DNA of 64,000 bases from Mucilaginibacter kameinonensis (GTDB lineage Bacteria; Bacteroidota; Bacteroidia; Sphingobacteriales; Sphingobacteriaceae): assembly GCF_003675385.1 (NCBI RefSeq), contig NZ_RCWZ01000006.1, forward strand, positions 186,001 through 250,000, in the 5' to 3' direction. The notes below the pieces were generated by a model. That model was not told the origin of the DNA. It made no database searches and was given only the letters and a program-made list of their open reading frames with translations. The first letter of the stretch is position 1, and each line of letters begins with the position of its first letter. A program made the translations under genes and the position numbers. Positions 1-8,776 of the stretch are shown here, in pieces.

Positions 1-387
1 GGGGAACTCGCTATTGGTTATCTAATCTCCTCACAATTTAGAGTAGATGCAAATTACACGCAGATTATACGCGATAATTTATCAAATCCGCAGATCCGTT
101 TTACTGATGTGCCAAAATATAAAGTTTTCGCTTCGTTGCAATATTCACCGCTTGCTAAACTGTATTTCCTGGCATCTGAAGAGTATAATTCAAAAAGGTA
201 TAGCACCAGCTACGGCACAATATCCGGAGCGTTTTACCTCACCAACGTAAAAGCTCATATTACATTGGTTAAAGGCTTTGCTATTGAAGGTGGCGTAAAC
301 AATCTTTTCGACAGGAATTACACACTGGTTGAAGGTTACCCGGAAATGGGCAGAAATTACTTTGCCAACCTGATTTATAACTACTAA
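1..387 (+). CDS. TonB-dependent receptor, C-terminal fragment
   Basis: An open frame runs from the first base to a TAA at 385-387, so the gene begins before the window; 128 residues are visible. The fragment has alternating amphipathic beta-strand segments. Near the C-terminus it carries the signature GGVNNLFDRNYTLVEGYPEMG, common in the last strands of TonB-dependent outer-membrane receptors: a conserved NLFD turn, then a strand ending in aromatic residues (final residues NLIYNY). Such receptors import siderophores, cobalamin or other ligands using TonB energy. The ligand cannot be told from this fragment. An inverted repeat and a hairpin follow it before the cytochrome peroxidase gene. Confidence 0.85.
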   Translation, partial: GELAIGYLISSQFRVDANYTQIIRDNLSNPQIRFTDVPKYKVFASLQYSPLAKLYFLASEEYNSKRYSTSYGTISGAFYLTNVKAHITLVKGFAIEGGVNNLFDRNYTLVEGYPEMGRNYFANLIYNY

Positions 388-416
388 TTTTAAAGTAGAG
401 CATTATTATAGCCCCG

Positions 417-498
417 CGTCATTGCGAGGAACGAAGCAATCACCGATTAGCAGATCCGCTCTGTATAGTTTGGGATTGCTTCGTTCCTCGCAATTACG
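417..498. repeat. Palindromic intergenic element, CATTGCGAGG class, copy 1
   Basis: The left arm at 417-441 (starting CGTCATTGCGAGGAACGAAG) is answered by its near-perfect reverse complement at 474-498, leaving a loop of about 30 bases. Related elements with the same CATTGCGAGG end and GCAATC core lie at 9528-9655, 15408-15500 and 35336-35470. All are intergenic. This is a dispersed REP/MITE-like palindrome; no transposase is nearby. Confidence 0.85.
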
Positions 499-510
499 AT
501 TGGTAAATCC

Positions 511-543
511 AGACTTACGAAGTTTTTAAAACTTCGTAAGTCT
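511..543. terminator. Perfect hairpin between the receptor and the peroxidase gene
   Basis: AGACTTACGAAGTTT at 511-525 pairs perfectly with AAACTTCGTAAGTCT at 529-543 around a 3-base loop. It lies about 28 bases before the peroxidase start. There is no strong T-run after it, so it could end receptor transcription or be a leader structure or operator. Confidence 0.5.
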
Positions 544-571
544 TCATAACCCTGGTTTATTAGCAATTAAA

Positions 572-1714
572 GTGAAAGACAACCACGAGATAAAGCATAA
601 ACAATCATCTTTCCAACGCATGGGCAAGATTTGCCTGGTGCTGTGCCTTTTATTTGCAATTGTTGGCTTAACAGCTTATAAAGGCATGGAGCAGGTTGTG
701 CCCATGGGCGATTATATTTTTAATTACCCCGCCAATTTTGGTAACCGGATCAATGTACCTGCTGATAACCCCACCACACAACAAGGTGTTTATTTAGGGC
801 GATTGCTTTTTTACGAGCCCAAACTATCTGCAACCAATACCGTGTCGTGTGGCAACTGTCATCAGCAATCAAAAGCATTTACCGATGGTCGCGCTTTAAG
901 TATCGGTGTTAATAATGGTTTAGCGACGCGTAATTCCATGTCGCTGGCTAATTTGCTATGGGCCCGGAAGTTTTTTTGGGATGGCCGGGCTGCAAGTCTG
1001 GAAGATCAGGTTTTATTTCCGCTCACTAACCCGCACGAAATGGGACAATCTATACAGGCATCGGTACAAAAGTTAAGCAATACCCTATTGTACCCCGGCT
1101 TGTTTAAAATTGTTTATGGCGATAGTACCATAACAGGCGACCGCATAGCAAAGGCCATAGCACAATTTGAGCGGACGCTGATCTCTGCCAATTCCCGTTA
1201 TGATCAATACTTGCGTAATGCTTATAAACCCACCGATGACGAGCTGAAAGGAATGGAACTTTTTAACCATGGCCCTGATCCTGAAAAAGGTATCCGGGGG
1301 GCCAATTGTACCCATTGCCATGGCGGCCCTAAAACCTACCTTGAGCTTTTTCATAACAACGGGTTAGATAGTATATCAAAAGACGAAGGTATGGCAGCCT
1401 TTACGGGTTTGGTTACCGATAGGGGCCGGTTTAAAGTGCCAACCCTGCGTAACATAGCCTTGACTGCTCCTTACATGCACGATGGTCGCTTTAAAACGCT
1501 TGACGAAGTGGTTGCCCATTACAGCGAACACATTAAGCAATCGGTATCATTAAGCGCTTTTTTGCAGGGTGAATCAAATGAAATGGGAGGGCATTCGCTG
1601 AAACTGCTGCCTAAAGAAAAAAAACAATTAATTGCATTTCTGAATATGCTTACCGATTCTACCTTTATAACGGATAAGCGCTTTGGCAATCCGCATCAAT
1701 CAACAAAAAATTAA
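572..1714 (+). CDS. Di-heme cytochrome c peroxidase (MauG/CcpA family)
   Basis: The 380-residue protein is a periplasmic bacterial di-heme peroxidase, which reduces hydrogen peroxide with electrons from cytochromes or quinols. Two c-type heme sites are visible: C93-GN-C96-H97 and C246-TH-C249-H250, each near the start of one cytochrome domain. The conserved stretch TAPYMHDGRFKTLDEVV follows in the second domain. An N-terminal hydrophobic segment at about residues 19-36 acts as a signal or anchor. The start is uncertain: GTG at 572 gives the longest form, while ATG at 620 keeps the hydrophobic segment and may be the true start. The next gene follows after 11 bases and is probably co-transcribed. 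MauG-like roles in cofactor maturation cannot be excluded. Confidence 0.9.
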   Translation: MKDNHEIKHKQSSFQRMGKICLVLCLLFAIVGLTAYKGMEQVVPMGDYIFNYPANFGNRINVPADNPTTQQGVYLGRLLFYEPKLSATNTVSCGNCHQQSKAFTDGRALSIGVNNGLATRNSMSLANLLWARKFFWDGRAASLEDQVLFPLTNPHEMGQSIQASVQKLSNTLLYPGLFKIVYGDSTITGDRIAKAIAQFERTLISANSRYDQYLRNAYKPTDDELKGMELFNHGPDPEKGIRGANCTHCHGGPKTYLELFHNNGLDSISKDEGMAAFTGLVTDRGRFKVPTLRNIALTAPYMHDGRFKTLDEVVAHYSEHIKQSVSLSAFLQGESNEMGGHSLKLLPKEKKQLIAFLNMLTDSTFITDKRFGNPHQSTKN

Positions 1715-1725
1715 ACATCATATCC

Positions 1726-2220
1726 ATGAAAAAATACGCCATTGTACTGTTGTTACTGATAGCCGGTTTAACAACCAATGCCCAAACCGCAACTAAGGAA
1801 GCTGTAATAAAAGTGACCGGTGAAGTAACAACACCACTTACTATAGGCAACGCTGAATTTCAGCAATACAAACAAACAACAGTAACCCGTAAGGACAAGG
1901 ACGGTAAAGATCATACCTACTCGGGTGTACTTGTATCGGATATACTGGCAAAAGCGGGTGTTACTTTAGGCCCTGAACTCCGTGGTGAAAACCTGGCAAA
2001 ATACCTTTTAGTAGAAGCCAGTGATGGTTACCAGGTGCTTTTTGCCCTTGCCGAACTGGACAAAGGTTTTACAGATCGTACTATTATTCTTGCCGATAAG
2101 GTCGATGGTCAACCCCTGGTTCCGGCCGATGGCCCATTCCGCATTATTATTCAGGACGAAAAGAAACCGGCGCGCTGTATAAAACAGGTTACGGCAATGA
2201 AGGTTATGTTTGCTAAGTAG
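1726..2220 (+). CDS. Exported molybdopterin-binding-fold (sulfite-oxidase-like) domain protein
   Basis: A 164-residue protein with a clear signal peptide (about residues 1-19, ending TNAQ). The mature part resembles the oxidoreductase molybdopterin-binding domain of the sulfite oxidase superfamily: IKVTGEVTTPLTIG at the start, GVLVSDILAKAGV in the middle, and a C-terminal DGPFRIIIQDEKKPARCIKQV motif. It is much shorter than a full sulfite oxidase and lacks a dimerisation domain. Stand-alone exported versions are common in Bacteroidota; whether they bind molybdenum cofactor is unknown. It lies 11 bases after the cytochrome peroxidase, which suggests a shared periplasmic redox role (inference). 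Confidence 0.75.
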   Translation: MKKYAIVLLLLIAGLTTNAQTATKEAVIKVTGEVTTPLTIGNAEFQQYKQTTVTRKDKDGKDHTYSGVLVSDILAKAGVTLGPELRGENLAKYLLVEASDGYQVLFALAELDKGFTDRTIILADKVDGQPLVPADGPFRIIIQDEKKPARCIKQVTAMKVMFAK

Positions 2221-2274
2221 TAATAGATGATGAGGTTTAGTTTTTGAAATGCTATCTTAGGAGGTCGTTTAACA

Positions 2275-2297
2275 GCGTCATTGTAATGACGTTTTTT
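2275..2297 (+). terminator. Rho-independent terminator
   Basis: Stem CGTCATT (2276-2282) pairs with AATGACG (2285-2291) across a 2-base loop and is followed by TTTTTT. It lies 55 bases after the peroxidase/molybdopterin-fold pair. Confidence 0.6.
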
Positions 2298-2324
2298 AAC
2301 AACCTGATTTAATTTAAACCTTTC

Positions 2325-2783
2325 ATGATCCCATACAACCAGGCTGTAGAGCAGCTCGAAGAAGAAAAAGAAGAAAAAGCTAAGATTTATACTCTCAATT
2401 CAATCCGGATTACAACATTTCTGTTTGGGCCTTTGGCAGCCGGGTATTTAGTAGCTCAAAATTATAAAGCGTTTGACCAGCGGGAAAAGGTCACCGCTAC
2501 CTGGATAATTGCCGTTGTAGCGTTAATTGCAGTTGTCGGCCTGGCCATTTTTACTTCAGGTATAGAACGTTTTCCTAAATTTATATTTCCGTTGGCTTAT
2601 GCCTGGGGTACTTTCCTGCTTGTACAAAAATTTCAGGGCGAACAAATGAAGGAGCATTTCGCATCTGGAGGAACTACTTTTACTATTTGGCGTGCTTTGC
2701 TTGCCGGGTTAATTTGTTTAGTGGCCACCCTGGTAATCATATGCGTTATACTTTTAATGATTCCGGGCGCGCTCGATGAATAA
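2325..2783 (+). CDS. Small membrane protein of unknown function
   Basis: A 152-residue protein with no family I recognise. It starts with a charged cytoplasmic segment (QLEEEKEEKAK at about residues 10-20). Four hydrophobic stretches follow, at roughly 30-46, 60-77, 86-103 and 123-148, consistent with four membrane helices. It starts with ATG just after the upstream terminator and ends in a strong bidirectional terminator, so it is probably monocistronic. Confidence 0.7.
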   Translation: MIPYNQAVEQLEEEKEEKAKIYTLNSIRITTFLFGPLAAGYLVAQNYKAFDQREKVTATWIIAVVALIAVVGLAIFTSGIERFPKFIFPLAYAWGTFLLVQKFQGEQMKEHFASGGTTFTIWRALLAGLICLVATLVIICVILLMIPGALDE

Positions 2784-2787
2784 TAGG

Positions 2788-2830
2788 TTTATTACTATCT
2801 GCTTTTTGAAGAGAAGCAGATAGTAATAAA
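2788..2830. terminator. Bidirectional terminator between convergent genes
   Basis: A 17-base stem, TTTATTACTATCTGCTT at 2788-2804, pairs exactly with the reverse complement at 2814-2830 around a 9-base loop. A-rich and T-rich flanks on both sides let it serve the plus-strand membrane protein and the minus-strand DUF4286 gene. Confidence 0.85.
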
Positions 2831-2840
2831 AAGCTTAATT

Positions 2841-3149
2841 TTATTCTACCTCTTCCATCAAGGTGTTGAACATTACAAACTTTTCGTTGAATTTTTCCTG
2901 GTGGGTAGCCTGGAATTTATGCAGGTGGTTCATATAAAACTGTTGAAAATGTTCAATGCTATCGGCATTATACTGAATGCAGTAAGTAACCCCTTCGTTA
3001 GGCGAATCAATAACCGTCAGGATCCGGTATGAGCTGAAATGCCCAGTAGCCATTATAGCCGGGATATGAATGGTTTTGATATAGTTAAGCCATTCGTCAT
3101 GAATGGTTTCATCAATTATTATGGTATCGTTGTATACAATCATTTTCAA
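2841..3149 (-). CDS. DUF4286 family protein
   Basis: This 102-residue soluble protein matches the DUF4286 pattern: an N-terminal MIVYNDTIIIDETIHDEWLNY segment, a central SPNEGVTYCIQY strand, and a helix with FQQFYMNHLHKFQATHQEKF. The fold is expected to resemble the ferredoxin-like ABM/EthD dimers. No catalytic function is known. ATG at 3149 or two codons later are both possible starts. It is convergent with the preceding membrane-protein gene and codirectional with the TPR gene, from which a short inverted-word element separates it. Confidence 0.8.
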   Translation of the reverse strand: MKMIVYNDTIIIDETIHDEWLNYIKTIHIPAIMATGHFSSYRILTVIDSPNEGVTYCIQYNADSIEHFQQFYMNHLHKFQATHQEKFNEKFVMFNTLMEEVE

Positions 3150-3162
3150 AAATAATCATTTT

Positions 3163-3270
3163 CGATTAGTCATTGAGTCATTTGGTCATTAAGTCATTTT
3201 TAAAGTACAAGGATAGATCCACGCAAAAGCAATGACATAATGACTCAATGAAATAATGACCAATTATGAC
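3163..3270. repeat. Inverted-word element, word GTCATT
   Basis: At 3163-3200 four copies of a GTCATT(n) word occur in direct order. At 3230-3270 several copies of the reverse complement follow (AATGAC, AATGAC, AATGAC, ATGAC). The right arm runs over the last codons of the TPR gene. It has the same layout as other elements in the window that use different words. Confidence 0.7.
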
Positions 3271-5072
3271 GCATCCGGTTTATCGCCTCTCAATAGCCTG
3301 AAACGCTTTCGCGCTTCATTGATCCAGAGGCTGCCGGGGTAATCGGTTATAATTTTTTGGTAGTAGCTTTGGGCTATGGTTTTATCATTCAGCCGGTTTT
3401 CATAAATATCGCCCAACATAAATACAGCGTCATCTGCCCATAAGTCGGAGGGGTGTTGTTCAAGGATTTTCTTTAATAATGGCACCGCGCCGGCATAATC
3501 TTTCTGCTGGATCAGGATGCGTGATTTCGACATCATGATATCATCGTCCAGAGCATTGTTCGGAAACTTTTTGCCAATGCTATCCAATATCATAACCGCC
3601 TTTTCCGGATTTTGGGCAAAGATCTGCAGGTCGGCACGGGCATACATTTTAAGCGCTGCCCCGGTGCTATCGGCAGCAAGATTATCCTGTATTAACAACA
3701 GCAGGTTAAGCGCGTCATTGGCAATTAATTGCGATGTAGCAACTTTCAGTACATCCAACTGTCCTTTTGCCCAGGTAAAATCGCCGGTATAATAGGCTAA
3801 CTTCGCGTTTCTGAACACTGCATCCTGCCCGATAGCTGTAGCCGGAAAATCCTTTTCAACCTGGCTGTAAAGCAGTGTGGCTTCCCAGGGTTGGTTGTTG
3901 AGCAGGTAAATGTCACCTAAGTCAAGTTTGCAATCGGCCAGTAAGGTTGGTCGGATATCGCTGAGTTTAGTTACTTCTTCCAGTAATTTTTGAGCGTCTT
4001 TTAGCTTATGCAGCTTGTATGCCTGCAAATTGGCAAGCTTTTGCATAGCGAAAGCTGTGCTGTTGTTACGGCCAAATTCGGTGAGCAAGTCGTTATAATC
4101 TTTTTCGAGCCCAAGTAAATCCTCCGGTAAATACTTTCCTGATGTTACCTTAAGGTTTTTGGTATTGATAAGCTCAATTTTTGAGGGAATATATAATGGC
4201 GATGTTTTTCCTTTGCTGATGATATACTCATATCCACGGATGGCCTCGTCATAAGCTTCGTTGGCAATAAAGGTGCGGCAAAGATCATAGATGCTATTGC
4301 CATCATCGTTTTGCCGGCGGCTCAAAGCCAGCGCCTGGTTAAGGGCCAGGCCAAATTCTTTTTGCTGCAGGTATTGCCAGGTTAACAGATCGGCATAAAT
4401 GGTTTGCTGCGGATCTTTCTGAATGCGCCTTAGCAAAGCTACTTTCAGCATATCGTAATCGGCATTGCCTTCGTATATGCTTGAAAAAGCGTTTTCGGCC
4501 TGATTTATAAAGTTGGGGTTTTGTGGTAAAAAGTTCAGATACTCCTCGGTAAGCGATGCCTTATCGCGCTTAAAACGATAGAGGTTAATAAGTTCGTAGG
4601 TAAACGCATTATCATTTTTGAGCAGCTTACGTCCCTGCTGAAAAATTTTGATGGCATAATCAATATTGGCGCTCTGGTAAAACTGGGATGCCAGCGCGGA
4701 AATCTCACCCTGATCGGCCGGTAAGCTTTTGATAAGGTCGTCATAAATAGCATCGGCCTTACTCATATTGCCTTCCTGGGTGTAAATATTCCCCATCATA
4801 ATGGCATATTGATGATCATCAGGATGGCGGCGGATTAGCTTTTTGGTGATGCTTTCGGCCTCCTCAAATTTCTTGAGGTTGAGCAGCGTATTTACATACA
4901 CACTGTAATAATTCTCATTGTTTTGCTTATATAGTTTCTGATAAATTTCGAGCGCTTTTTGAGGTTCGCCATTAGCGCTGTATTGCTTGGCCAGCAGCAG
5001 TTCGTTATCCTGCGCAAGTAGCCGGGCGCTAATGCAAAAAGTAAGAATTATAACAATATATAAAGCCCTCAT
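3264..5072 (-). CDS. Exported tetratricopeptide-repeat protein
   Basis: From the second Met (start at 5072) the product is 602 residues. It has a signal peptide (hydrophobic core VIILTFCISARLLA, ending AQD) and almost continuous TPR-type helical pairs. Repeats recognisable by the A-x(3)-Y pattern include KALEIYQKLYKQ, KADAIYDDLIKSLP and AQSYYQKIITDYPGSLW. An upstream in-frame ATG at 5090 would add MIIFEQ before the signal and is less likely. Periplasmic TPR proteins act as assembly or docking scaffolds; the partner is unknown. The C-terminal repeats resemble the YbgF/BamD-type TPR, but there is no lipobox. The gene is divergent from the S9-like gene. Confidence 0.8.
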   Translation of the reverse strand: MRALYIVIILTFCISARLLAQDNELLLAKQYSANGEPQKALEIYQKLYKQNNENYYSVYVNTLLNLKKFEEAESITKKLIRRHPDDHQYAIMMGNIYTQEGNMSKADAIYDDLIKSLPADQGEISALASQFYQSANIDYAIKIFQQGRKLLKNDNAFTYELINLYRFKRDKASLTEEYLNFLPQNPNFINQAENAFSSIYEGNADYDMLKVALLRRIQKDPQQTIYADLLTWQYLQQKEFGLALNQALALSRRQNDDGNSIYDLCRTFIANEAYDEAIRGYEYIISKGKTSPLYIPSKIELINTKNLKVTSGKYLPEDLLGLEKDYNDLLTEFGRNNSTAFAMQKLANLQAYKLHKLKDAQKLLEEVTKLSDIRPTLLADCKLDLGDIYLLNNQPWEATLLYSQVEKDFPATAIGQDAVFRNAKLAYYTGDFTWAKGQLDVLKVATSQLIANDALNLLLLIQDNLAADSTGAALKMYARADLQIFAQNPEKAVMILDSIGKKFPNNALDDDIMMSKSRILIQQKDYAGAVPLLKKILEQHPSDLWADDAVFMLGDIYENRLNDKTIAQSYYQKIITDYPGSLWINEARKRFRLLRGDKPDAS

Positions 5073-5227
5073 CTGTTCAAAAATAATCAATTAATAGAAT
5101 TGATTTAGCTGGTTTAAACGTATTATTTATATAACGGTATATCAGGGTAAAATTATAGTGACATCTTGATAACATCGAAGTTATTTATCTAATTTGACAG
5201 CATTAATAAAATAGGATACTTGTAGCT

Positions 5228-7120
5228 ATGCTAAGCCGGGCCAGATATTTTCTTATTGTAAGTTGCATAATCGCTTTCTTTTCCTGTAACCGGAACAAAG
5301 TAAGGCAAATCCCTATTATTGACTTTTTTAAAACTCCCGAAAGGAGCTTTTACCGTATATCTCCTGATGGTAAATATGTATCTTATCTCAAACCGTACAA
5401 GGATAAGCAGAACATATTTATACAATCATTGGGCGATGGTAAAGAGCGGATGGTAACCAAATTTGATGATTATTCTGTCAGGGGCGATTACTTTTGGACG
5501 TACAATAACCAGCTTGTTTTCTCGCAGGATATCATAGCTTCTGATTCGGTTAAAATGTATGCTTTTGATGTAGCTACTGATAAAAGTCGCACGATATTAT
5601 CGCTGGGTAATGTGCGTATAGGTTTAGTTAACCGCAACAGGCAGCAGCCGGATATCATCACCATTAAAACCAACGAACGCGATCCTGGTAATTTTGATGT
5701 TTACCGCCTTAATGTAAAAACAAGCGAAATGAAGATCTACCTGCAAAACCCCGGTAACATTACCGAATGGTTTGCAGATGCCGATGGCCGGATCAGGCTG
5801 GAAAGGGCTTCGGATGGGGTTAACGAAACTATCCTGTTTCGTTCGGATGAGGATAAACCTTTCAAACCCATTATCGAGAATAATTTTAAAAATACGGTAA
5901 GACCCATCGCTTTTACAGGAATTAAAAATTACTTCTACGCGCTTTCAAACGTAAACCGCGATAAGATGTCGCTAGTGGAGATCAATGCCGAAGACGGAAA
6001 GGAAGAGCGTACTATTTTTAGCTGCAGCAAGGCGGATGTTACCAGTTTTGAGTATTCAAAAAACAAACATCGCATTGAATTTACCGGTTGGGACGAAGCT
6101 ATGCCCCGTAAGCATTTTCTGGCGCCCGATGTGGAGCAGATGTACCGGACTATTCAGCAGCAGCTTAAAGGCAATGAGATTAAAGTTGTTGACCGCGATA
6201 GTTCTGAAAACAAATTTATCCTAAACACTTATACCGACCGTAACCCCGGCTCATTTTACCTTTTTGAAAAAAGCAGCGGTAAGTTAACTAAGCTGAGTGA
6301 TATTAACTCGAGCCTTGTACCAGCAGAGCTATGCGCAATGAAGCCTATCTCATATCATGCCCGCGACGGTTTACTGATTAACGGTTATTTAACGCTGCCG
6401 CGTGGCGATAAAAGCGAAAATTACCCGGTAGTAGTTATGCCGCATGACGGGCCATGGGCACGTGATACCTGGGGATATGACGACCAGGTACAGTTTTTGG
6501 CAAATCGTGGCTACGCGGTCTTCCAGGTTAATTACCGGGGCTCAACAGGATATGGTAAAGCATTCCGTAGTGCAGGATATAAACAAGTGGGCGGCAAAAT
6601 TCAGGATGATATTACCGACGGTGTGCATTGGCTTATTGATACGAAGGTTGCCAACCCTAAAAAGATTGCCATATTTGGTGGCAGGTTTGGAGGCTTTTCG
6701 GCACTTTACGGTGTTTCGTTCCATCCCGAATTATATAATTGTGCCGTGGTACAATATGGGCTCATTAACTTTTTTACCTATATTAAGGATGCCCCTCCGT
6801 TTGTTAAGCCCTATTTGAAAATGACGTACGAAATGGTTGGCAACCCGGAAACCGATGCCGATCAATTGCGGGCTATATCGCCGGTTTTTCATACCGATAA
6901 AATTAAGGTACCTTTAATTATATTCCAGGGTGCTAAAGATCAGCGTGCCAATATCAGTGAGCTTAACCAGTTTGTGCGAGAGCTGCGTAAACGGAATGTT
7001 GATGTGAAATACTTTTTAAAACCCAATGAACGCGCTTATTTCAGGAGCGAGCATAACCGTATGGAAATGTACGCAGAAATAGAGAAGTTTTTGGATAAGA
7101 ACATGCGGGTTAAACCTTAA
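5228..7120 (+). CDS. S9 prolyl-oligopeptidase-like lipoprotein, predicted catalytically dead
   Basis: A 630-residue protein with a lipoprotein signal (FFSC, Cys20). A beta-propeller-like N-terminal half (about 30-370) is followed by an alpha/beta-hydrolase domain (about 390-627) of the S9 dipeptidyl/acylaminoacyl peptidase type, seen in FQVNYRGSTGYGKAFR and SPVFHTDKIKVPLIIFQG. The nucleophile motif GGSYGG is here GGRFGG, so the catalytic Ser is Arg486 (codon AGG). The usual EGHGF is ERAYF, so the catalytic His is Ala603. The Asp is kept (D571, GAKDQR). With two of three triad residues gone, it should not hydrolyse peptides but may still bind them. Its stop is 6 bases from the sensor kinase start, so the three genes form an operon. 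Confidence 0.9.
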   Translation: MLSRARYFLIVSCIIAFFSCNRNKVRQIPIIDFFKTPERSFYRISPDGKYVSYLKPYKDKQNIFIQSLGDGKERMVTKFDDYSVRGDYFWTYNNQLVFSQDIIASDSVKMYAFDVATDKSRTILSLGNVRIGLVNRNRQQPDIITIKTNERDPGNFDVYRLNVKTSEMKIYLQNPGNITEWFADADGRIRLERASDGVNETILFRSDEDKPFKPIIENNFKNTVRPIAFTGIKNYFYALSNVNRDKMSLVEINAEDGKEERTIFSCSKADVTSFEYSKNKHRIEFTGWDEAMPRKHFLAPDVEQMYRTIQQQLKGNEIKVVDRDSSENKFILNTYTDRNPGSFYLFEKSSGKLTKLSDINSSLVPAELCAMKPISYHARDGLLINGYLTLPRGDKSENYPVVVMPHDGPWARDTWGYDDQVQFLANRGYAVFQVNYRGSTGYGKAFRSAGYKQVGGKIQDDITDGVHWLIDTKVANPKKIAIFGGRFGGFSALYGVSFHPELYNCAVVQYGLINFFTYIKDAPPFVKPYLKMTYEMVGNPETDADQLRAISPVFHTDKIKVPLIIFQGAKDQRANISELNQFVRELRKRNVDVKYFLKPNERAYFRSEHNRMEMYAEIEKFLDKNMRVKP

Positions 7121-7126
7121 GCCTAT

Positions 7127-8773
7127 ATGGCAGTACAGAAAAACGCTTACCGGCAAAATTTTACGCTGATCACTATTTTCGTGGTGTTCATATCCATAAC
7201 TTTTGTGGTAGCCCTGTTTATATCCTATAATCTTACCGCCAAGTATGTTGAGAATGAGTTTGCCTCAAAAAAGGTAGACGTACTGGAACAAACCATTAAG
7301 CCTTATTATGAATTTTTTCAGAATAAGATCCCTGAGATAACCTCATACCAGGGTTTTCTTGATTCGGCATCTGCAGGTAAATATGCCGCCTCTGTTTTTC
7401 AGGACTATAGCTTTGTGCGCAGGGTTATTTTCTATGATGCCATGATAGGGGGGACTACCGATATGACGGTGCGTAAAAATAACCTGAGCATATCGGTCAA
7501 GGCTATTTATCAGTATTGGCATGTTCATGGTAAAGTAAATGGTTCGCGCCAGCGTACGCAAGCCAACGAAGATGATTTCAGGGAAATGGCCGTTAAATTA
7601 AGCAATTACATCGCTTTTTCTGATACATCGAAGGTATCGAGCCAGGATGAGCTTTTTAAGGCATTTTGGGATGTGAAACCCGATAAAATAAGTTATACCA
7701 ATATCCTGCGCCGCGAGGATGTGCGTATTTATCGCGATATGCAAATGCTGGGTAACAGCAAAGGGGCATCATACAAGCAAAATATGATGACCTTTTACCT
7801 TGACCCGTACCTGATGAAGGTAAAAAACACGCATCCTGAACTTTACGAAAATGTGTCCATTCAGCCTGTAGTGTATGATCCTGTTGATAGCGAAGGGGAT
7901 AAACTCATAACGGAAGTGTCATTGCCGGTTGCTTTTTCTGATTACAAGCTATTCTTCAGTTCGGCGCAGGGTTATTTAACCGCCGAAATCAACCGCCGTT
8001 TCATGCCCATAGGGGCTATTGTACTATTAATGACGTTGTTTTTATTGCTGATAGGTTGGCTTATTTACCGTAACCTGAACGTAAACATGAAGTTGTTTAA
8101 GCTGCAGTATGATTTTATCAACAACTTTACCCATGAGTTTAAGACCCCGGTAAGTGTAATTAAAATAGCAGGTTCAAATTTGCGGGGCGACGGTGAATTA
8201 ACTGAAAGGCAGCGACGCCACTACGGTAAAATACTGGACGAAGAGGCCGATAAGCTGAATGAGCTGATGAATAAGCTACTTTCATTTACGCAAATTGAAA
8301 ATAAATCCATTACGCTTAAGGAAGAAGAAATTGATATAGAGAGTTTTATTAGCCGCTATATTGATACCTTTAAAATAAAGTATGCCGATTTTAATCTTAA
8401 ATTTAAAATCAACGGAGTTGAAACTTTTTATACCGATCCGGTATTATTAGGGAGTGTTTTCCAGAACCTGATTGAAAATGCATATAAATACTCGCACCCT
8501 CAGCAAAAGGAGTTATTTATCAATATTTCGCATGAAAGGCGCAATATTATATTTTCATTTGCCGATAAGGGGATAGGAATACCCAAAAATGAATTGAATA
8601 ACGTTTTTAAAAAGTTTTACAGGATAGAGAACCAATACAATCAAAACGGGAGCGTTGGCCTGGGTTTGGCATTTTGTAAAGAACTGGTTAATTTTATGAA
8701 CGGCGATATAACTGTTTACAGTAAGGTTAACGAAGGTTCGGAATTTATAGTTACGCTTCCATACGAAAATTAA
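7127..8773 (+). CDS. Membrane sensor histidine kinase
   Basis: A 548-residue two-component kinase. It has a membrane helix at about 13-36, a large periplasmic sensor of about 255 residues without a domain I recognise, a second helix at about 294-313, and a short linker. The HisKA phospho-acceptor is H336 in NNFTHEFKTPVSV. The ATPase domain has the N box (NLIENAYKYS), the G1 box (DKGIGIP), the F box (KKFYRIEN) and the G2 box (GLGLAF), all intact. There is no HAMP or PAS domain. It lies between the inactive S9-like lipoprotein (6-base gap) and the response regulator (3-base gap). The layout resembles the Bacteroidota RprX/RprY type, though I assign no name. Confidence 0.93.
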   Translation: MAVQKNAYRQNFTLITIFVVFISITFVVALFISYNLTAKYVENEFASKKVDVLEQTIKPYYEFFQNKIPEITSYQGFLDSASAGKYAASVFQDYSFVRRVIFYDAMIGGTTDMTVRKNNLSISVKAIYQYWHVHGKVNGSRQRTQANEDDFREMAVKLSNYIAFSDTSKVSSQDELFKAFWDVKPDKISYTNILRREDVRIYRDMQMLGNSKGASYKQNMMTFYLDPYLMKVKNTHPELYENVSIQPVVYDPVDSEGDKLITEVSLPVAFSDYKLFFSSAQGYLTAEINRRFMPIGAIVLLMTLFLLLIGWLIYRNLNVNMKLFKLQYDFINNFTHEFKTPVSVIKIAGSNLRGDGELTERQRRHYGKILDEEADKLNELMNKLLSFTQIENKSITLKEEEIDIESFISRYIDTFKIKYADFNLKFKINGVETFYTDPVLLGSVFQNLIENAYKYSHPQQKELFINISHERRNIIFSFADKGIGIPKNELNNVFKKFYRIENQYNQNGSVGLGLAFCKELVNFMNGDITVYSKVNEGSEFIVTLPYEN

Positions 8774-8776
8774 GAT